Source: VMSU01 sp031400755 (GTDB lineage Bacteria; Desulfobacterota; Desulfobulbia; Desulfobulbales; VMSU01). Taken from it: a DNA stretch of 13,030 bases. The stretch is from positions 1 through 13,030 of the forward strand of contig JANNQL010000055.1 in the NCBI GenBank assembly GCA_031400755.1, read 5' to 3'. Position numbers and translations under genes: made by a program. A model generated the notes under the pieces. That model was given only the letters and a program-made list of their open reading frames with translations, made no database searches and was not told the origin of the DNA. Shown one piece after another: positions 1 to 6,894 of this stretch (position 1 is the stretch's first letter; each line of letters starts with the position of its first letter).

Positions 1-180
1 CTTCATGCCCTTGATCTGGGCGGAGTCTGGCTCGGGCAAATTCTCAAAAACAAGGCGGAAGTCAACACCATCCTTGGCGTCACAAGTCAGTTCGACCTGA
101 TGGCAATCATCGCCGTCGGCCACCCCAAACATCGAGATCAACACTCCACCCGCCAACCAATCGACCATTTTTTGTTATAA
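1..180 (+). CDS. Nitroreductase family protein, C-terminal part (5' end outside window)
   Basis: The reading frame is open from base 1 to a TAA at 178-180 and gives 59 residues. It includes LHALDLGGVWLGQILKNK followed by a stretch ending MAIIAVGHP. This is the usual C-terminal pattern of FMN-dependent nitroreductase-fold proteins: a helix carrying G-x-x-WLG, then I-L-x-N-K, then 'L-M-A-x-I-A-x-G-x-P' near the end. These enzymes use NAD(P)H to reduce nitro compounds, quinones or other substrates, but the substrate cannot be told from this fragment. A tail of about 18 residues after the GHP motif is rich in His, Gln and Arg and looks unconserved. The gene ends 36 bp before the next start. Family call fairly sure; exact enzyme unknown. 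Confidence 0.72.
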   Translation, partial: LHALDLGGVWLGQILKNKAEVNTILGVTSQFDLMAIIAVGHPKHRDQHSTRQPIDHFLL

Positions 181-203
181 AAAATACAACTCAATTGCCC
201 CAC

Positions 204-209
204 AGGAGG
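204..209 (+). promoter_or_regulatory. Ribosome binding site of the small lipoprotein gene
   Basis: A perfect AGGAGG lies 7 nt upstream of the ATG at 217. It fixes that start codon and implies efficient translation. It is much stronger than anything visible in front of the downstream coaBC gene or the machinery genes. Confidence 0.8.
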
Positions 210-216
210 GACACAA

Positions 217-687
217 ATGAACCGCAGCAAATCGCTACACCACAAAGCCCTTATTACAGCCATAGTCCTCTTCATGCTTACCGGCTGCTCAAGCCTTAAT
301 CTTGGACAAAGCTCGACCCAGTCTGAAGGCACCAACTCCATGCAATCGTATTTTCCCACCAAGTTCAGGGACTTTGAAGTCCCGAATGAATTAAAGGTGG
401 ATAGCGGCAAGACCCTGATCATCAACACCAGCTCTTTTAACGGTGGCATTGTCGCCCTGACCGGCAGACTGGAAGTCGAGTCTTTGACTGATTATTTCAC
501 TCAATCGATGCAGAAAAATGGCTGGAAGCTCACCGGTGAAGCCCATTACAAGAATGTGCTGATCGCCTTTTCCAAGTCCAACAAAAACTGCATAATCACC
601 ATCTACGAAGGTGAACTCGGCACCAGCACCAAGGTCTTTGCCTACATGGCCGAAGACCTGACGACGGGCGGCGGTGGTAGCTACTGA
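217..687 (+). CDS. Small lipoprotein of unknown function upstream of coaBC
   Basis: 156-residue protein with a basic N-terminus, a hydrophobic stretch (about residues 11-20) and a lipobox LTGC at 21-24. It should therefore be exported, lipidated on Cys24 and anchored in a membrane. No second membrane segment is seen. A low-complexity Ser/Gln/Thr linker (25-42) leads into a domain of about 105 residues, with a hydrophobic strand (GGIVALTGRLEVESL), then a helix and the turn MQKNGWKLTG, then two beta-strand-like segments around FSKSNKNCIITIY. I recall similar small lipoproteins in Desulfobacterota genomes but cannot name a family safely. The start is fixed by AGGAGG 7 nt upstream. The gene ends 13 bp before the preferred coaBC start, so the two are probably co-transcribed. 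A functional link to CoA synthesis is not implied by the sequence. Confidence 0.85.
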   Translation: MNRSKSLHHKALITAIVLFMLTGCSSLNLGQSSTQSEGTNSMQSYFPTKFRDFEVPNELKVDSGKTLIINTSSFNGGIVALTGRLEVESLTDYFTQSMQKNGWKLTGEAHYKNVLIAFSKSNKNCIITIYEGELGTSTKVFAYMAEDLTTGGGGSY

Positions 688-700
688 TGGTTCCTTTTCC

Positions 701-1915
701 ATGATTATGTCAACACCATTAGCTGGCAAGAAAATCATCTTCGGCATCACCGGCGGCATAGCCGCCTATAAAGCGGCCGACTGGATCAGGTCACTCCGTC
801 AGGCTGGGGCCGAGGTGACGGTGGTCATGACCGAAGCGGCGACCAAGTTCGTGACGCCGATGACCTTTGCCGCCCTCTCCGGCCGCCCGGTGGAGTGCGG
901 CATCTTTGATGCTGCCCGTGCCGAGACCATCCCCCACATCACCCTGGCCAAAGAGTGCGACCTCCTGTTGATCGCCCCGGCCACCGCCAACACCATCGCC
1001 CACTTGGCCCACGGCATGGCGGACACCCTGCTGACCGCCATTGTCCTGGCCACTAGGGCCAAGGTCTTGGTCTTCCCGGCCATGAACAGCGCCATGTACC
1101 AGCACCCCGCTACCCAGAGCAACCTTGAACGTCTGCAACAGCTGCACTACACCGTCATCCCCCCGGCCTGCGGGGCAATGGCCTGCGGCGATCAAGGCCC
1201 AGGCCGGCTGCCGGATTGGCCAACTGCTGAAAGCACCATCAACGCCGCCTTGTCCCCCCAAGACCTGAGCAACCAGCATTTCCTGATTAGCGCCGGACCA
1301 ACCCAGGAGCCCCTGGACCCGGTACGTTTCCTGAGCAACCGTTCAACCGGCAAGATGGGCTATGCCCTGGCCCGGGCAGCTCACCAAAGGGGGGCGACCG
1401 TAACCCTGGTGACCGGGCCGACCGCCCTCACCCCGCCAATCGGCGTTAAAATTGTCCCAGTCCGCACCGCACTCGAAATGCAACAGGCGGTTTTCGAGAA
1501 CTTGCCAAACGCCAGCGTCATCATCAAGACCGCCGCTGTCTCCGACTTCCGACCAAGTCAAACTGCCCCTCATAAAATCAAAAAAGGGACTATGGAGTCA
1601 ATCAGCTTAGGTCTTAGCGCCAACCCCGACATCCTTCTGGAACTTGGCAAAAAAAGAGGCCAGGCCGTTAGACCAATCCTGATTGGCTTTGCAGCGGAAA
1701 GCGACCACCATCTCCAGGAAGGCCAGCGCAAATTAATCCAAAAGAATCTAGACCTGATGGTGGTCAATGATATCATGGGCAGCGACACCGGCTTTGGCTC
1801 CGACACCAACCAAATCACCATCATCGACAGGGAAGGCGCCCAAACGCCCCTGCCTCTGCTCTCCAAAGATGAAACCGCCCACCGTCTTCTGGATCGAATC
1901 CTCCAGCTCCTCTAA
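701..1915 (+). CDS. coaBC: Bifunctional phosphopantothenoylcysteine decarboxylase / phosphopantothenate-cysteine ligase
   Basis: Catalyses two consecutive steps of coenzyme A synthesis in the cytoplasm: nucleotide-activated ligation of cysteine to 4'-phosphopantothenate (CoaB half), then FMN-dependent decarboxylation (CoaC half). With the ATG at 701 it has 404 residues, the normal family length. The CoaC half (about 8-185) shows GITGGIAAYKA, catalytic His79 in IPHIT, the PAMNSAMY substrate loop with Asn129, and the active-site Cys162 in MACG followed by GPGR. The CoaB half (about 190-404) shows SAGPTQEPLDPVRF, LSNRSTGKMG with the key Asn213, the lysine cluster at 292-295 (HKIKK), IGFAAES and the nucleotide-site stretch VVNDI...GFGSDTNQ. 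All expected catalytic residues are present. Start choice is open: an in-frame GTG at 674 overlaps the lipoprotein gene by 14 bp, and ATG 707 is also possible. No good Shine-Dalgarno precedes any of them, which suggests coupling to the upstream gene. Confidence 0.96.
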   Translation: MIMSTPLAGKKIIFGITGGIAAYKAADWIRSLRQAGAEVTVVMTEAATKFVTPMTFAALSGRPVECGIFDAARAETIPHITLAKECDLLLIAPATANTIAHLAHGMADTLLTAIVLATRAKVLVFPAMNSAMYQHPATQSNLERLQQLHYTVIPPACGAMACGDQGPGRLPDWPTAESTINAALSPQDLSNQHFLISAGPTQEPLDPVRFLSNRSTGKMGYALARAAHQRGATVTLVTGPTALTPPIGVKIVPVRTALEMQQAVFENLPNASVIIKTAAVSDFRPSQTAPHKIKKGTMESISLGLSANPDILLELGKKRGQAVRPILIGFAAESDHHLQEGQRKLIQKNLDLMVVNDIMGSDTGFGSDTNQITIIDREGAQTPLPLLSKDETAHRLLDRILQLL

Positions 1916-2108
1916 AAAACCCACCCATCTTCGTTAATCCAAAAAACCGTTTTTCCGTTTCCATACTTACAGTTACCATCATTTTTAGTTGTGTTGCCCT
2001 GCTCAATCCGCTAAGCTATTCATCAATAGTTATGGCGTCGCAAATAAGCGCAGACTTCGAAAAAACCAATCTAATCTTTCAAGTAATTACTGCATCTTTT
2101 ATGCGTTA
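1916..2108. other. Gene-free spacer between coaBC and the pilus machinery operon
   Basis: 193 bp, AT-richer than the flanking genes, with stop codons in all frames except the one extending the next gene. It must hold the promoter of the pilus operon if that operon is transcribed independently. I looked for sigma-70 boxes and a sigma-54 GG-N10-GC pair and found nothing convincing. The best sigma-70-like pair is TTGCCC at about 1993 with TATTCA 17 bp later, which matches poorly. No stem followed by a T-run closes the coaBC transcript. Confidence 0.5.
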
Positions 2109-4211
2109 ATGACAACACCTAAAGAAATTACCGCAACTGAAAAATTACTTGATCTGATCCGGACTTCGTCGCCGGCTCCAATCACAGACACCACCGGACA
2201 ACAGACGACGACAGAAGGGCCTCAATCGGGCCTGGGTCTGGAAGAGATCAGCTTTGACAACGAACAGAAGGAATCTACCGAGAGCAGCAACAACCCGCCT
2301 GAAAAACCACGCCCAGCGTCTGCCCCCCCCCTTCCCATCGCCACCAACACGGTTAATGACGATGGCCCGGCCCCAAGGGAGGCCGGACGGCTGGAGTTCC
2401 CGCCCCTCTCCTCTGTGCGGACAAAGCCCCCCTCTTTTTTCCAAGCCTCAACCACTGCGCTAAGTCTTCAGCTCCAACGCCTGCGATCATCGACCAAAAC
2501 CACCATCGCCGTAGACATCCAACCCGGCATTATCCATCTGGTCAAGACCCAGACCGACAAACATGGGCACACGCTACTGGCCTGTCAGTCCGCACCCTAT
2601 CCGATTGATCCAGACTCCAAGCCCAAAAACCTTTTTGATGACCCACAGTTCAAGGCAGTACTTTTCACCGCCCTGTCCGCCATGGTTGGCGACCATAGCC
2701 ACCATGAAATATGGTGTTCCTACTTCTTTTGCAATCCGGTGGCAGTCCATAATATTAGTATCCCCAAAGTCGCCGACAAGGAGATCGCCAATGCCGTTTT
2801 CTGGTCAGCCAAGCGCGAGCTGGAATTCGACGTAACTACCAGCCTTTTTGACTATTCCATCCTGCAAGAACTCACCGAAGGCAACCAGGTTAAAATCCAG
2901 ACCCTGGTCACCCTGGTGCCGCGTCCCGAAGTACAGGGGGTTGAAGCCATGTTTCGCAACGCCGGTTTTCCACTGACCGGCCTGACCTTTCCTGCCGCCG
3001 CCATCCAAAATTTCCTGAACCAGGACCAAGCAGTCCCAGCGGACAAACCAGTGGTCTATTTCACCATTCGCAAACACAACTCGTTCATTGATCTCTTTTA
3101 TCAAGGCAAGATGTTCTTCAGCCGGGAGATCAAGACCGGGATCGACAGCTTTGTTGAGTCCCTCCTTGACTACATTTACGTTCCAAGCAGTGGCGTCCAA
3201 ATTGATGAAGAAAAAGCCAAGGCCTTCCTCTTTCGGTCAAAAGACAGCGTTGGCAATTCAAAACAGGCGCCTGACGAAATTTTCTCGCTGGTTAATCTTG
3301 ACGAACTGACGGTTATCGACCGCTTGGTCCGGCAACTGGTGCGCACTTTTGAGTACTGCAACACCACCTTCAGAACCCCACCGGTATGCAAGATATTCAC
3401 CTCAGGCGAATACACGGTCAATGACGCCATCCTCAAGAACATCGAAAACCGGGTCGACATCCAATGTGCGGTCATGAATCCCCTCTCGCTTGAAGTGTTT
3501 AACCGTGACCTTGAAAAATCAGTGCCCAATGGCTCCGGGCTCCTGGTCGCAGCAGGTCTTTCCTTATCGAACAAACAAACGACTGCCAACTTTCTGTATA
3601 CCTATGCAGAACGATTTGCAGAGGCCACAACCAACCGGATCAACACCATTATCGCCATCGCCACCATCTGCCTGACCATCAGCTGCGGCGCCTTGTTCGC
3701 CTGGCAGTATGATCAAGGACTCCGCAAAAAAACAATGCTCAACACCATGCAGACCGAGCTCGACAACAAATACCAGAAAGAACCACGCTCTCGCTCAAAC
3801 GACTACACCAGCCTAGCCATCCATAAAATCAGCCAGTTTCACAGCGACAACAAGGAAAAAATCAAGCGTTTCCAGGCCATTGCCATGGTCCACGAACTGA
3901 CTAGGGGAATAGCCAAGGAAATCAATATCACCGATTTGACTCTGGACCTTACGGCTAAACTTAACGAATCTAAAATAAAAAAAAATGAACCGAGTAACGG
4001 CGCCGTACAGCTTAAGGGCTACATTAAAGCCCCCCTTGAGACCCAGGAGTTCATCTTGATGAATTTTCTTAAAACACTGGCCGACCTTAATCTATTTGGT
4101 GAACCAGACCTTAAGTCAAAGGAGAATACTTCTCTACAGGATGAGAACATACTGCGTTTTGAAGTCAGTCTCCAAACAACCCTTGGCCTCCTGGAGTCAC
4201 CATCACCATGA
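2109..4211 (+). CDS. Fused PilM-PilN (GspL/MshI-like) pilus alignment protein
   Basis: 700 residues from ATG 2109. Residues 1-128 are hydrophilic and rich in Pro, Thr and Ser (probably disordered), apart from a short amphipathic helix EKLLDLIR at 11-18. Residues about 130-505 have the pattern of the PilM actin-like cytoplasmic domain: AVDIQPG...HLVK at the N-terminal strand, IPKVADKEIANAVFW in the linking part, and VVYFTIRKHNSFIDLFYQGKMFF at about 315. One transmembrane helix follows (513-532, IIAIATICLTISCGALFAW). A periplasmic portion of about 168 residues then has a short coiled coil and a PilN-like end (QLKGYIKAPLETQEFILMNFLKTL). Usually PilM and PilN are two proteins; here they are one chain, as in GspL. 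The phosphate and adenosine motifs expected in ATP-binding PilM look degenerate. The frame is open upstream to about 1989, but that part reads as non-coding. No Shine-Dalgarno precedes ATG 2109. The gene overlaps the next start by ATGA. Confidence 0.85.
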   Translation: MTTPKEITATEKLLDLIRTSSPAPITDTTGQQTTTEGPQSGLGLEEISFDNEQKESTESSNNPPEKPRPASAPPLPIATNTVNDDGPAPREAGRLEFPPLSSVRTKPPSFFQASTTALSLQLQRLRSSTKTTIAVDIQPGIIHLVKTQTDKHGHTLLACQSAPYPIDPDSKPKNLFDDPQFKAVLFTALSAMVGDHSHHEIWCSYFFCNPVAVHNISIPKVADKEIANAVFWSAKRELEFDVTTSLFDYSILQELTEGNQVKIQTLVTLVPRPEVQGVEAMFRNAGFPLTGLTFPAAAIQNFLNQDQAVPADKPVVYFTIRKHNSFIDLFYQGKMFFSREIKTGIDSFVESLLDYIYVPSSGVQIDEEKAKAFLFRSKDSVGNSKQAPDEIFSLVNLDELTVIDRLVRQLVRTFEYCNTTFRTPPVCKIFTSGEYTVNDAILKNIENRVDIQCAVMNPLSLEVFNRDLEKSVPNGSGLLVAAGLSLSNKQTTANFLYTYAERFAEATTNRINTIIAIATICLTISCGALFAWQYDQGLRKKTMLNTMQTELDNKYQKEPRSRSNDYTSLAIHKISQFHSDNKEKIKRFQAIAMVHELTRGIAKEINITDLTLDLTAKLNESKIKKNEPSNGAVQLKGYIKAPLETQEFILMNFLKTLADLNLFGEPDLKSKENTSLQDENILRFEVSLQTTLGLLESPSP

Positions 4212-4744
4212 ACCAACCGGGACATTTCACTTTCAGCAGGCGCAATGCTGTTTTTCTAGGCATTTGCCTCGGCGGCTTTACCCTCCTGCTCCTGATCAGC
4301 GTTATCCCGCTCAAGACCCAGCACCACGCCCTTGATCAGGAAATTGCCGCCTTGAAAAATAAACTGGCGAACCAACAACAAAACCAAGCGAGCATTACCT
4401 TGGTTGATGGCCTTCTGGCAAAGCTTGATCAACAGCCCACGCCTCAACTTGTCGCCCTTGCGCCTTTGCCGCAGGACAAGACCTCGCTCATTTTTGAAGA
4501 CATCAAGACCATAGCCCAGGCGGCCTCCCTCGACCTGACAACCATCGAACCCCTGCTTGACAATAAAGACACCTGGCAGAGCCTGACCGTCCACGCCGAG
4601 CTTCGGGGCTTGTTTCCGGACATCCGGACCTTATTGCTTAAACTGCTGGCCCTGCCCTATGTCAAACAGATCGACCGTATTGAAATTCATCCCGACAGCA
4701 CCGAGCTCAAGATCAGCCTTACCTATACGATCAGTTTGGCATAA
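4208..4744 (+). CDS. PilO/MshJ-like inner-membrane pilus assembly protein
   Basis: 178 residues with the architecture of PilO/GspM: a short cytoplasmic N-terminus, one transmembrane helix at about 13-33 (AVFLGICLGGFTLLLLISV), a coiled coil at about 38-75 (ALDQEIAALKNKLANQQQ), and a small ferredoxin-like periplasmic domain. That domain includes IFEDIKTIAQAASLDLTTIEP and the repeated hydrophobic pattern LTVHAELRGLFPDIRTLLLKLLALPYVKQIDRIEI, which is the typical PilO 'layer-swap' stretch around the peripheral helix. PilO pairs with PilN in the periplasm, so its natural partner here is the C-terminal part of the fused PilM-PilN protein. The start overlaps the upstream stop (ATGA, 4208-4211), so translation is probably coupled. 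Sequence identity to any named PilO is likely low; the call rests on architecture and order. Confidence 0.8.
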   Translation: MNQPGHFTFSRRNAVFLGICLGGFTLLLLISVIPLKTQHHALDQEIAALKNKLANQQQNQASITLVDGLLAKLDQQPTPQLVALAPLPQDKTSLIFEDIKTIAQAASLDLTTIEPLLDNKDTWQSLTVHAELRGLFPDIRTLLLKLLALPYVKQIDRIEIHPDSTELKISLTYTISLA

Positions 4745-4768
4745 GGCCAAAAGGGAATCAAAATACCG

Positions 4769-5305
4769 ATGCAAAAGAGAGAAAAAATCATAGTAAGCAT
4801 GGTCATCATCGCCGCTATCTATGGTGCTGTTGACTTTACCCTGAACAGTCAAAAGAAAGAATTGGCTGACCTCGCAGTCCAGCCGGACAGCCAAGCCATT
4901 GCCGAACTCGCCGCCCAACTCGGCCCCCTCTCCTCGGCTGATAACCAGAAGATCGCCCGCTTGGCAGCCTCTATCAACGAACCTTGGCCAGAGGAGGTCT
5001 TCGTTCTCCGCCAGACCGACTTCGGCAATGATAAACAAATCGAAAAAACAAAGGGCCCTGACATAAACAACCTGAGAAATCAGGCCGATCAATTAATCTA
5101 CTCCGGTTTCCTGTCGATGGGGACTGACCGGATTGCCATCATCAACGGCATGGATTATCGGATCGGTGAACAGATCAACGGCTTCACCATCACCAAAATC
5201 AACCCGGAATCTATCCAGGTCAGCCTGCAGGAGGCCTTTTTCGATATTGCCGCCAGCACTGAAGCAGCCCCTGCCCTTTCTACAGATAAGGCCCCACAAC
5301 CATGA
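4769..5305 (+). CDS. PilP/GspC/MshK-like periplasmic adaptor to the secretin
   Basis: 178 residues: a transmembrane anchor at about 6-23 (KIIVSMVIIAAIYGAVDF), an Ala/Leu-rich helical linker (about 30-70), and a compact beta domain at about 108-160. That domain reads LIYSGFLSMGTDRIAIINGMDYRIG and continues with a G-F-x-I-x-K-I-x-x-x-S-I-x-V-x-L pattern. This is the homology-region (HR) fold that PilP and GspC use to contact the N0 domain of the secretin. Classical PilP is a lipoprotein, but this one has no lipobox and is anchored by a helix, closer to GspC and MshK. The C-terminal tail is Pro/Ala-rich. It lies 24 bp after the PilO-like gene and overlaps the secretin start by ATGA (5302-5305), as expected for an adaptor translated with its channel. 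Confidence 0.8.
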   Translation: MQKREKIIVSMVIIAAIYGAVDFTLNSQKKELADLAVQPDSQAIAELAAQLGPLSSADNQKIARLAASINEPWPEEVFVLRQTDFGNDKQIEKTKGPDINNLRNQADQLIYSGFLSMGTDRIAIINGMDYRIGEQINGFTITKINPESIQVSLQEAFFDIAASTEAAPALSTDKAPQP

Positions 5306-6894
5306 ACATTAGCAGCCATAAGGCCTCCGCCATGAAAGTCACCACCACCAAACATGCCCTTTGTTTCAGCATGGCCGTTCTGCTGCTCAGCCTCATACAG
5401 AGCGGTTGCGCCAGTCAAGCCCCCAAAGCTAACCCCTTCTTTGAACAGTGGAAGACCAAGGCTGAGACCTCGAAGCCCTTTAGCCCTATACAAAAAGGCC
5501 CTGCCGATAACGCAGCGCCTGAACAAACAAGTCCACCAACGGGCCCGCCGCCGGTCACGACTGCCCCCCCCATCACCCCAAGCGACTTGCCGGGGACGCC
5601 GCTCTCGGTACGGTTCATTGATGATGATCTGGCCACCTCGCTCAGGACCCTGGCCAGGATTGCCCAGCAGAACATCATGATCAGCCCGAGCGTCCAAGGT
5701 AAAATCAACCTGCAGACCCAAGAAACACCATGGGACACCGTATTCATGGGGATCATCAACAGCTATGGCCTGACGGTGGTCAAGGAAAACAACCTGCTGC
5801 ACGTCATGTCCATGGAAGACCTCAAACAGCAGGTTGAACGAAAAACGCTGCAACTTCAGGAGCAACAGGTCTCGCTCCTGGTCACCAGAATTGTGCCCAT
5901 CGAGTTTTCAGACCCCAAGACCATCGCCGATTCGGTCACCCAGTTGCTTTCCAAAGACAAGGACGGCAAGCCCCGTGGCTCCGCCTCCATTGACCAGCAC
6001 TCCCGATCACTGATTATCCGGGAGACCGAAGACAACATCGGCCAGTTGCTGGCCCTGGTCCGCGAACTGGATAAACCGACCGCGCAAATCCTGATCGAGG
6101 CCCATATTATCGAGACCACCAAGGACACCGCCCGCGAGCTTGGCGTTCAGTGGGGGGCCTTGACCACCAACGGCGTACTCGGCGACCACCGGGTGGGTCT
6201 CACCCCAGGCAGTTCACCTGCCACCTATCTGAACGGGGCCTTGACCTACCCCGCCACTGACGCCACCACCATCGGCCAAAATATCAATCTGGGGGCCTCA
6301 GCCATCAAAGGCATCGCCCCGGCCTCCATCGGCCTGATCGCCAACGGCAACGACATGTTGCTCAACGCCCAATTATCGGCCCTGCAACGGGACGGCAAAC
6401 TCAATATCCTCTCCAGTCCGTCCATCGCCACCCTCGACAACTCAGAGGCAATCATCGAGTCCGGCAAGTCCGTCCCCTTCCAGACCTTCAGCGATGCCGG
6501 CACACCGCAAATCACTTACAAGGACGCCACCCTCAACCTGACCGTGGTCCCGCATGTCATCTCCGACCGCATGATCAAATTAAATATCGAGGCCAAGAAA
6601 GACGAGGTCGATACTGCCAACACCGTGGCCGGCAACCCTTTCATCACCAAAAAACTGGCCAAGACCCAGTTGATTGTTGAAAATAACGCTACCGTTGTCC
6701 TGGCCGGCCTGTCGAAGGAGACCCAGTCCGGCAGCAACACCGGCGTCCCCGGTCTGAAGGACTTGCCTGGCTTAGGATGGCTGTTCAAAAAGGACTCGAC
6801 CAGCCAGGAATTTGAGGAGCTTTTGATCTTCATCACCCCGAAAATTCTGACCAGACCTGAGCCACAGACACCGGAAGGGCATAAGCAACCATGA
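5302..6894 (+). CDS. mshL: MshL-type secretin, outer-membrane channel of the pilus
   Basis: 530 residues. It has a signal sequence with a hydrophobic core at 20-32, then SGC at 34-36 as a possible lipidation site, although Gln at -3 is atypical for a lipobox. A Pro/Thr-rich linker runs to about 98. Residues 99-175 form an N0/STN-like domain (PLSVRFIDDDLATSLRTLA). Residues about 190-265 form a secretin N1 domain, with SASIDQHSRSLIIRETEDN and ILIEAHIIETTKD. The secretin pore runs from about 345 to 515, with LNILSSPSIATLDNSEAII, a beta-hairpin region and the secretin signature GVPGLKDLPGLGWLF at 481-495, then ELLIFITPKIL. The protein forms a multimeric gated ring through which the pilus leaves the cell. 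Met11 (5332) is an alternative start, but ATG 5302 in the ATGA overlap fits the operon. The start overlaps the adaptor gene and the stop overlaps the ATPase gene. Confidence 0.95.
   Translation: MNISSHKASAMKVTTTKHALCFSMAVLLLSLIQSGCASQAPKANPFFEQWKTKAETSKPFSPIQKGPADNAAPEQTSPPTGPPPVTTAPPITPSDLPGTPLSVRFIDDDLATSLRTLARIAQQNIMISPSVQGKINLQTQETPWDTVFMGIINSYGLTVVKENNLLHVMSMEDLKQQVERKTLQLQEQQVSLLVTRIVPIEFSDPKTIADSVTQLLSKDKDGKPRGSASIDQHSRSLIIRETEDNIGQLLALVRELDKPTAQILIEAHIIETTKDTARELGVQWGALTTNGVLGDHRVGLTPGSSPATYLNGALTYPATDATTIGQNINLGASAIKGIAPASIGLIANGNDMLLNAQLSALQRDGKLNILSSPSIATLDNSEAIIESGKSVPFQTFSDAGTPQITYKDATLNLTVVPHVISDRMIKLNIEAKKDEVDTANTVAGNPFITKKLAKTQLIVENNATVVLAGLSKETQSGSNTGVPGLKDLPGLGWLFKKDSTSQEFEELLIFITPKILTRPEPQTPEGHKQP

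Noticed and set aside
1989..2108. Extension of the PilM-PilN reading frame 40 codons upstream of ATG 2109
   Set aside because: The added residues (MCCPAQSAKLFINSYG...) look like translated AT-rich intergenic DNA, have no family resemblance, and no ribosome binding site precedes 1989.
1916..2108. Sigma-54 or strong sigma-70 promoter of the pilus operon
   Set aside because: No GG-N10-GC pair and no sigma-70 pair with more than weak agreement was found.
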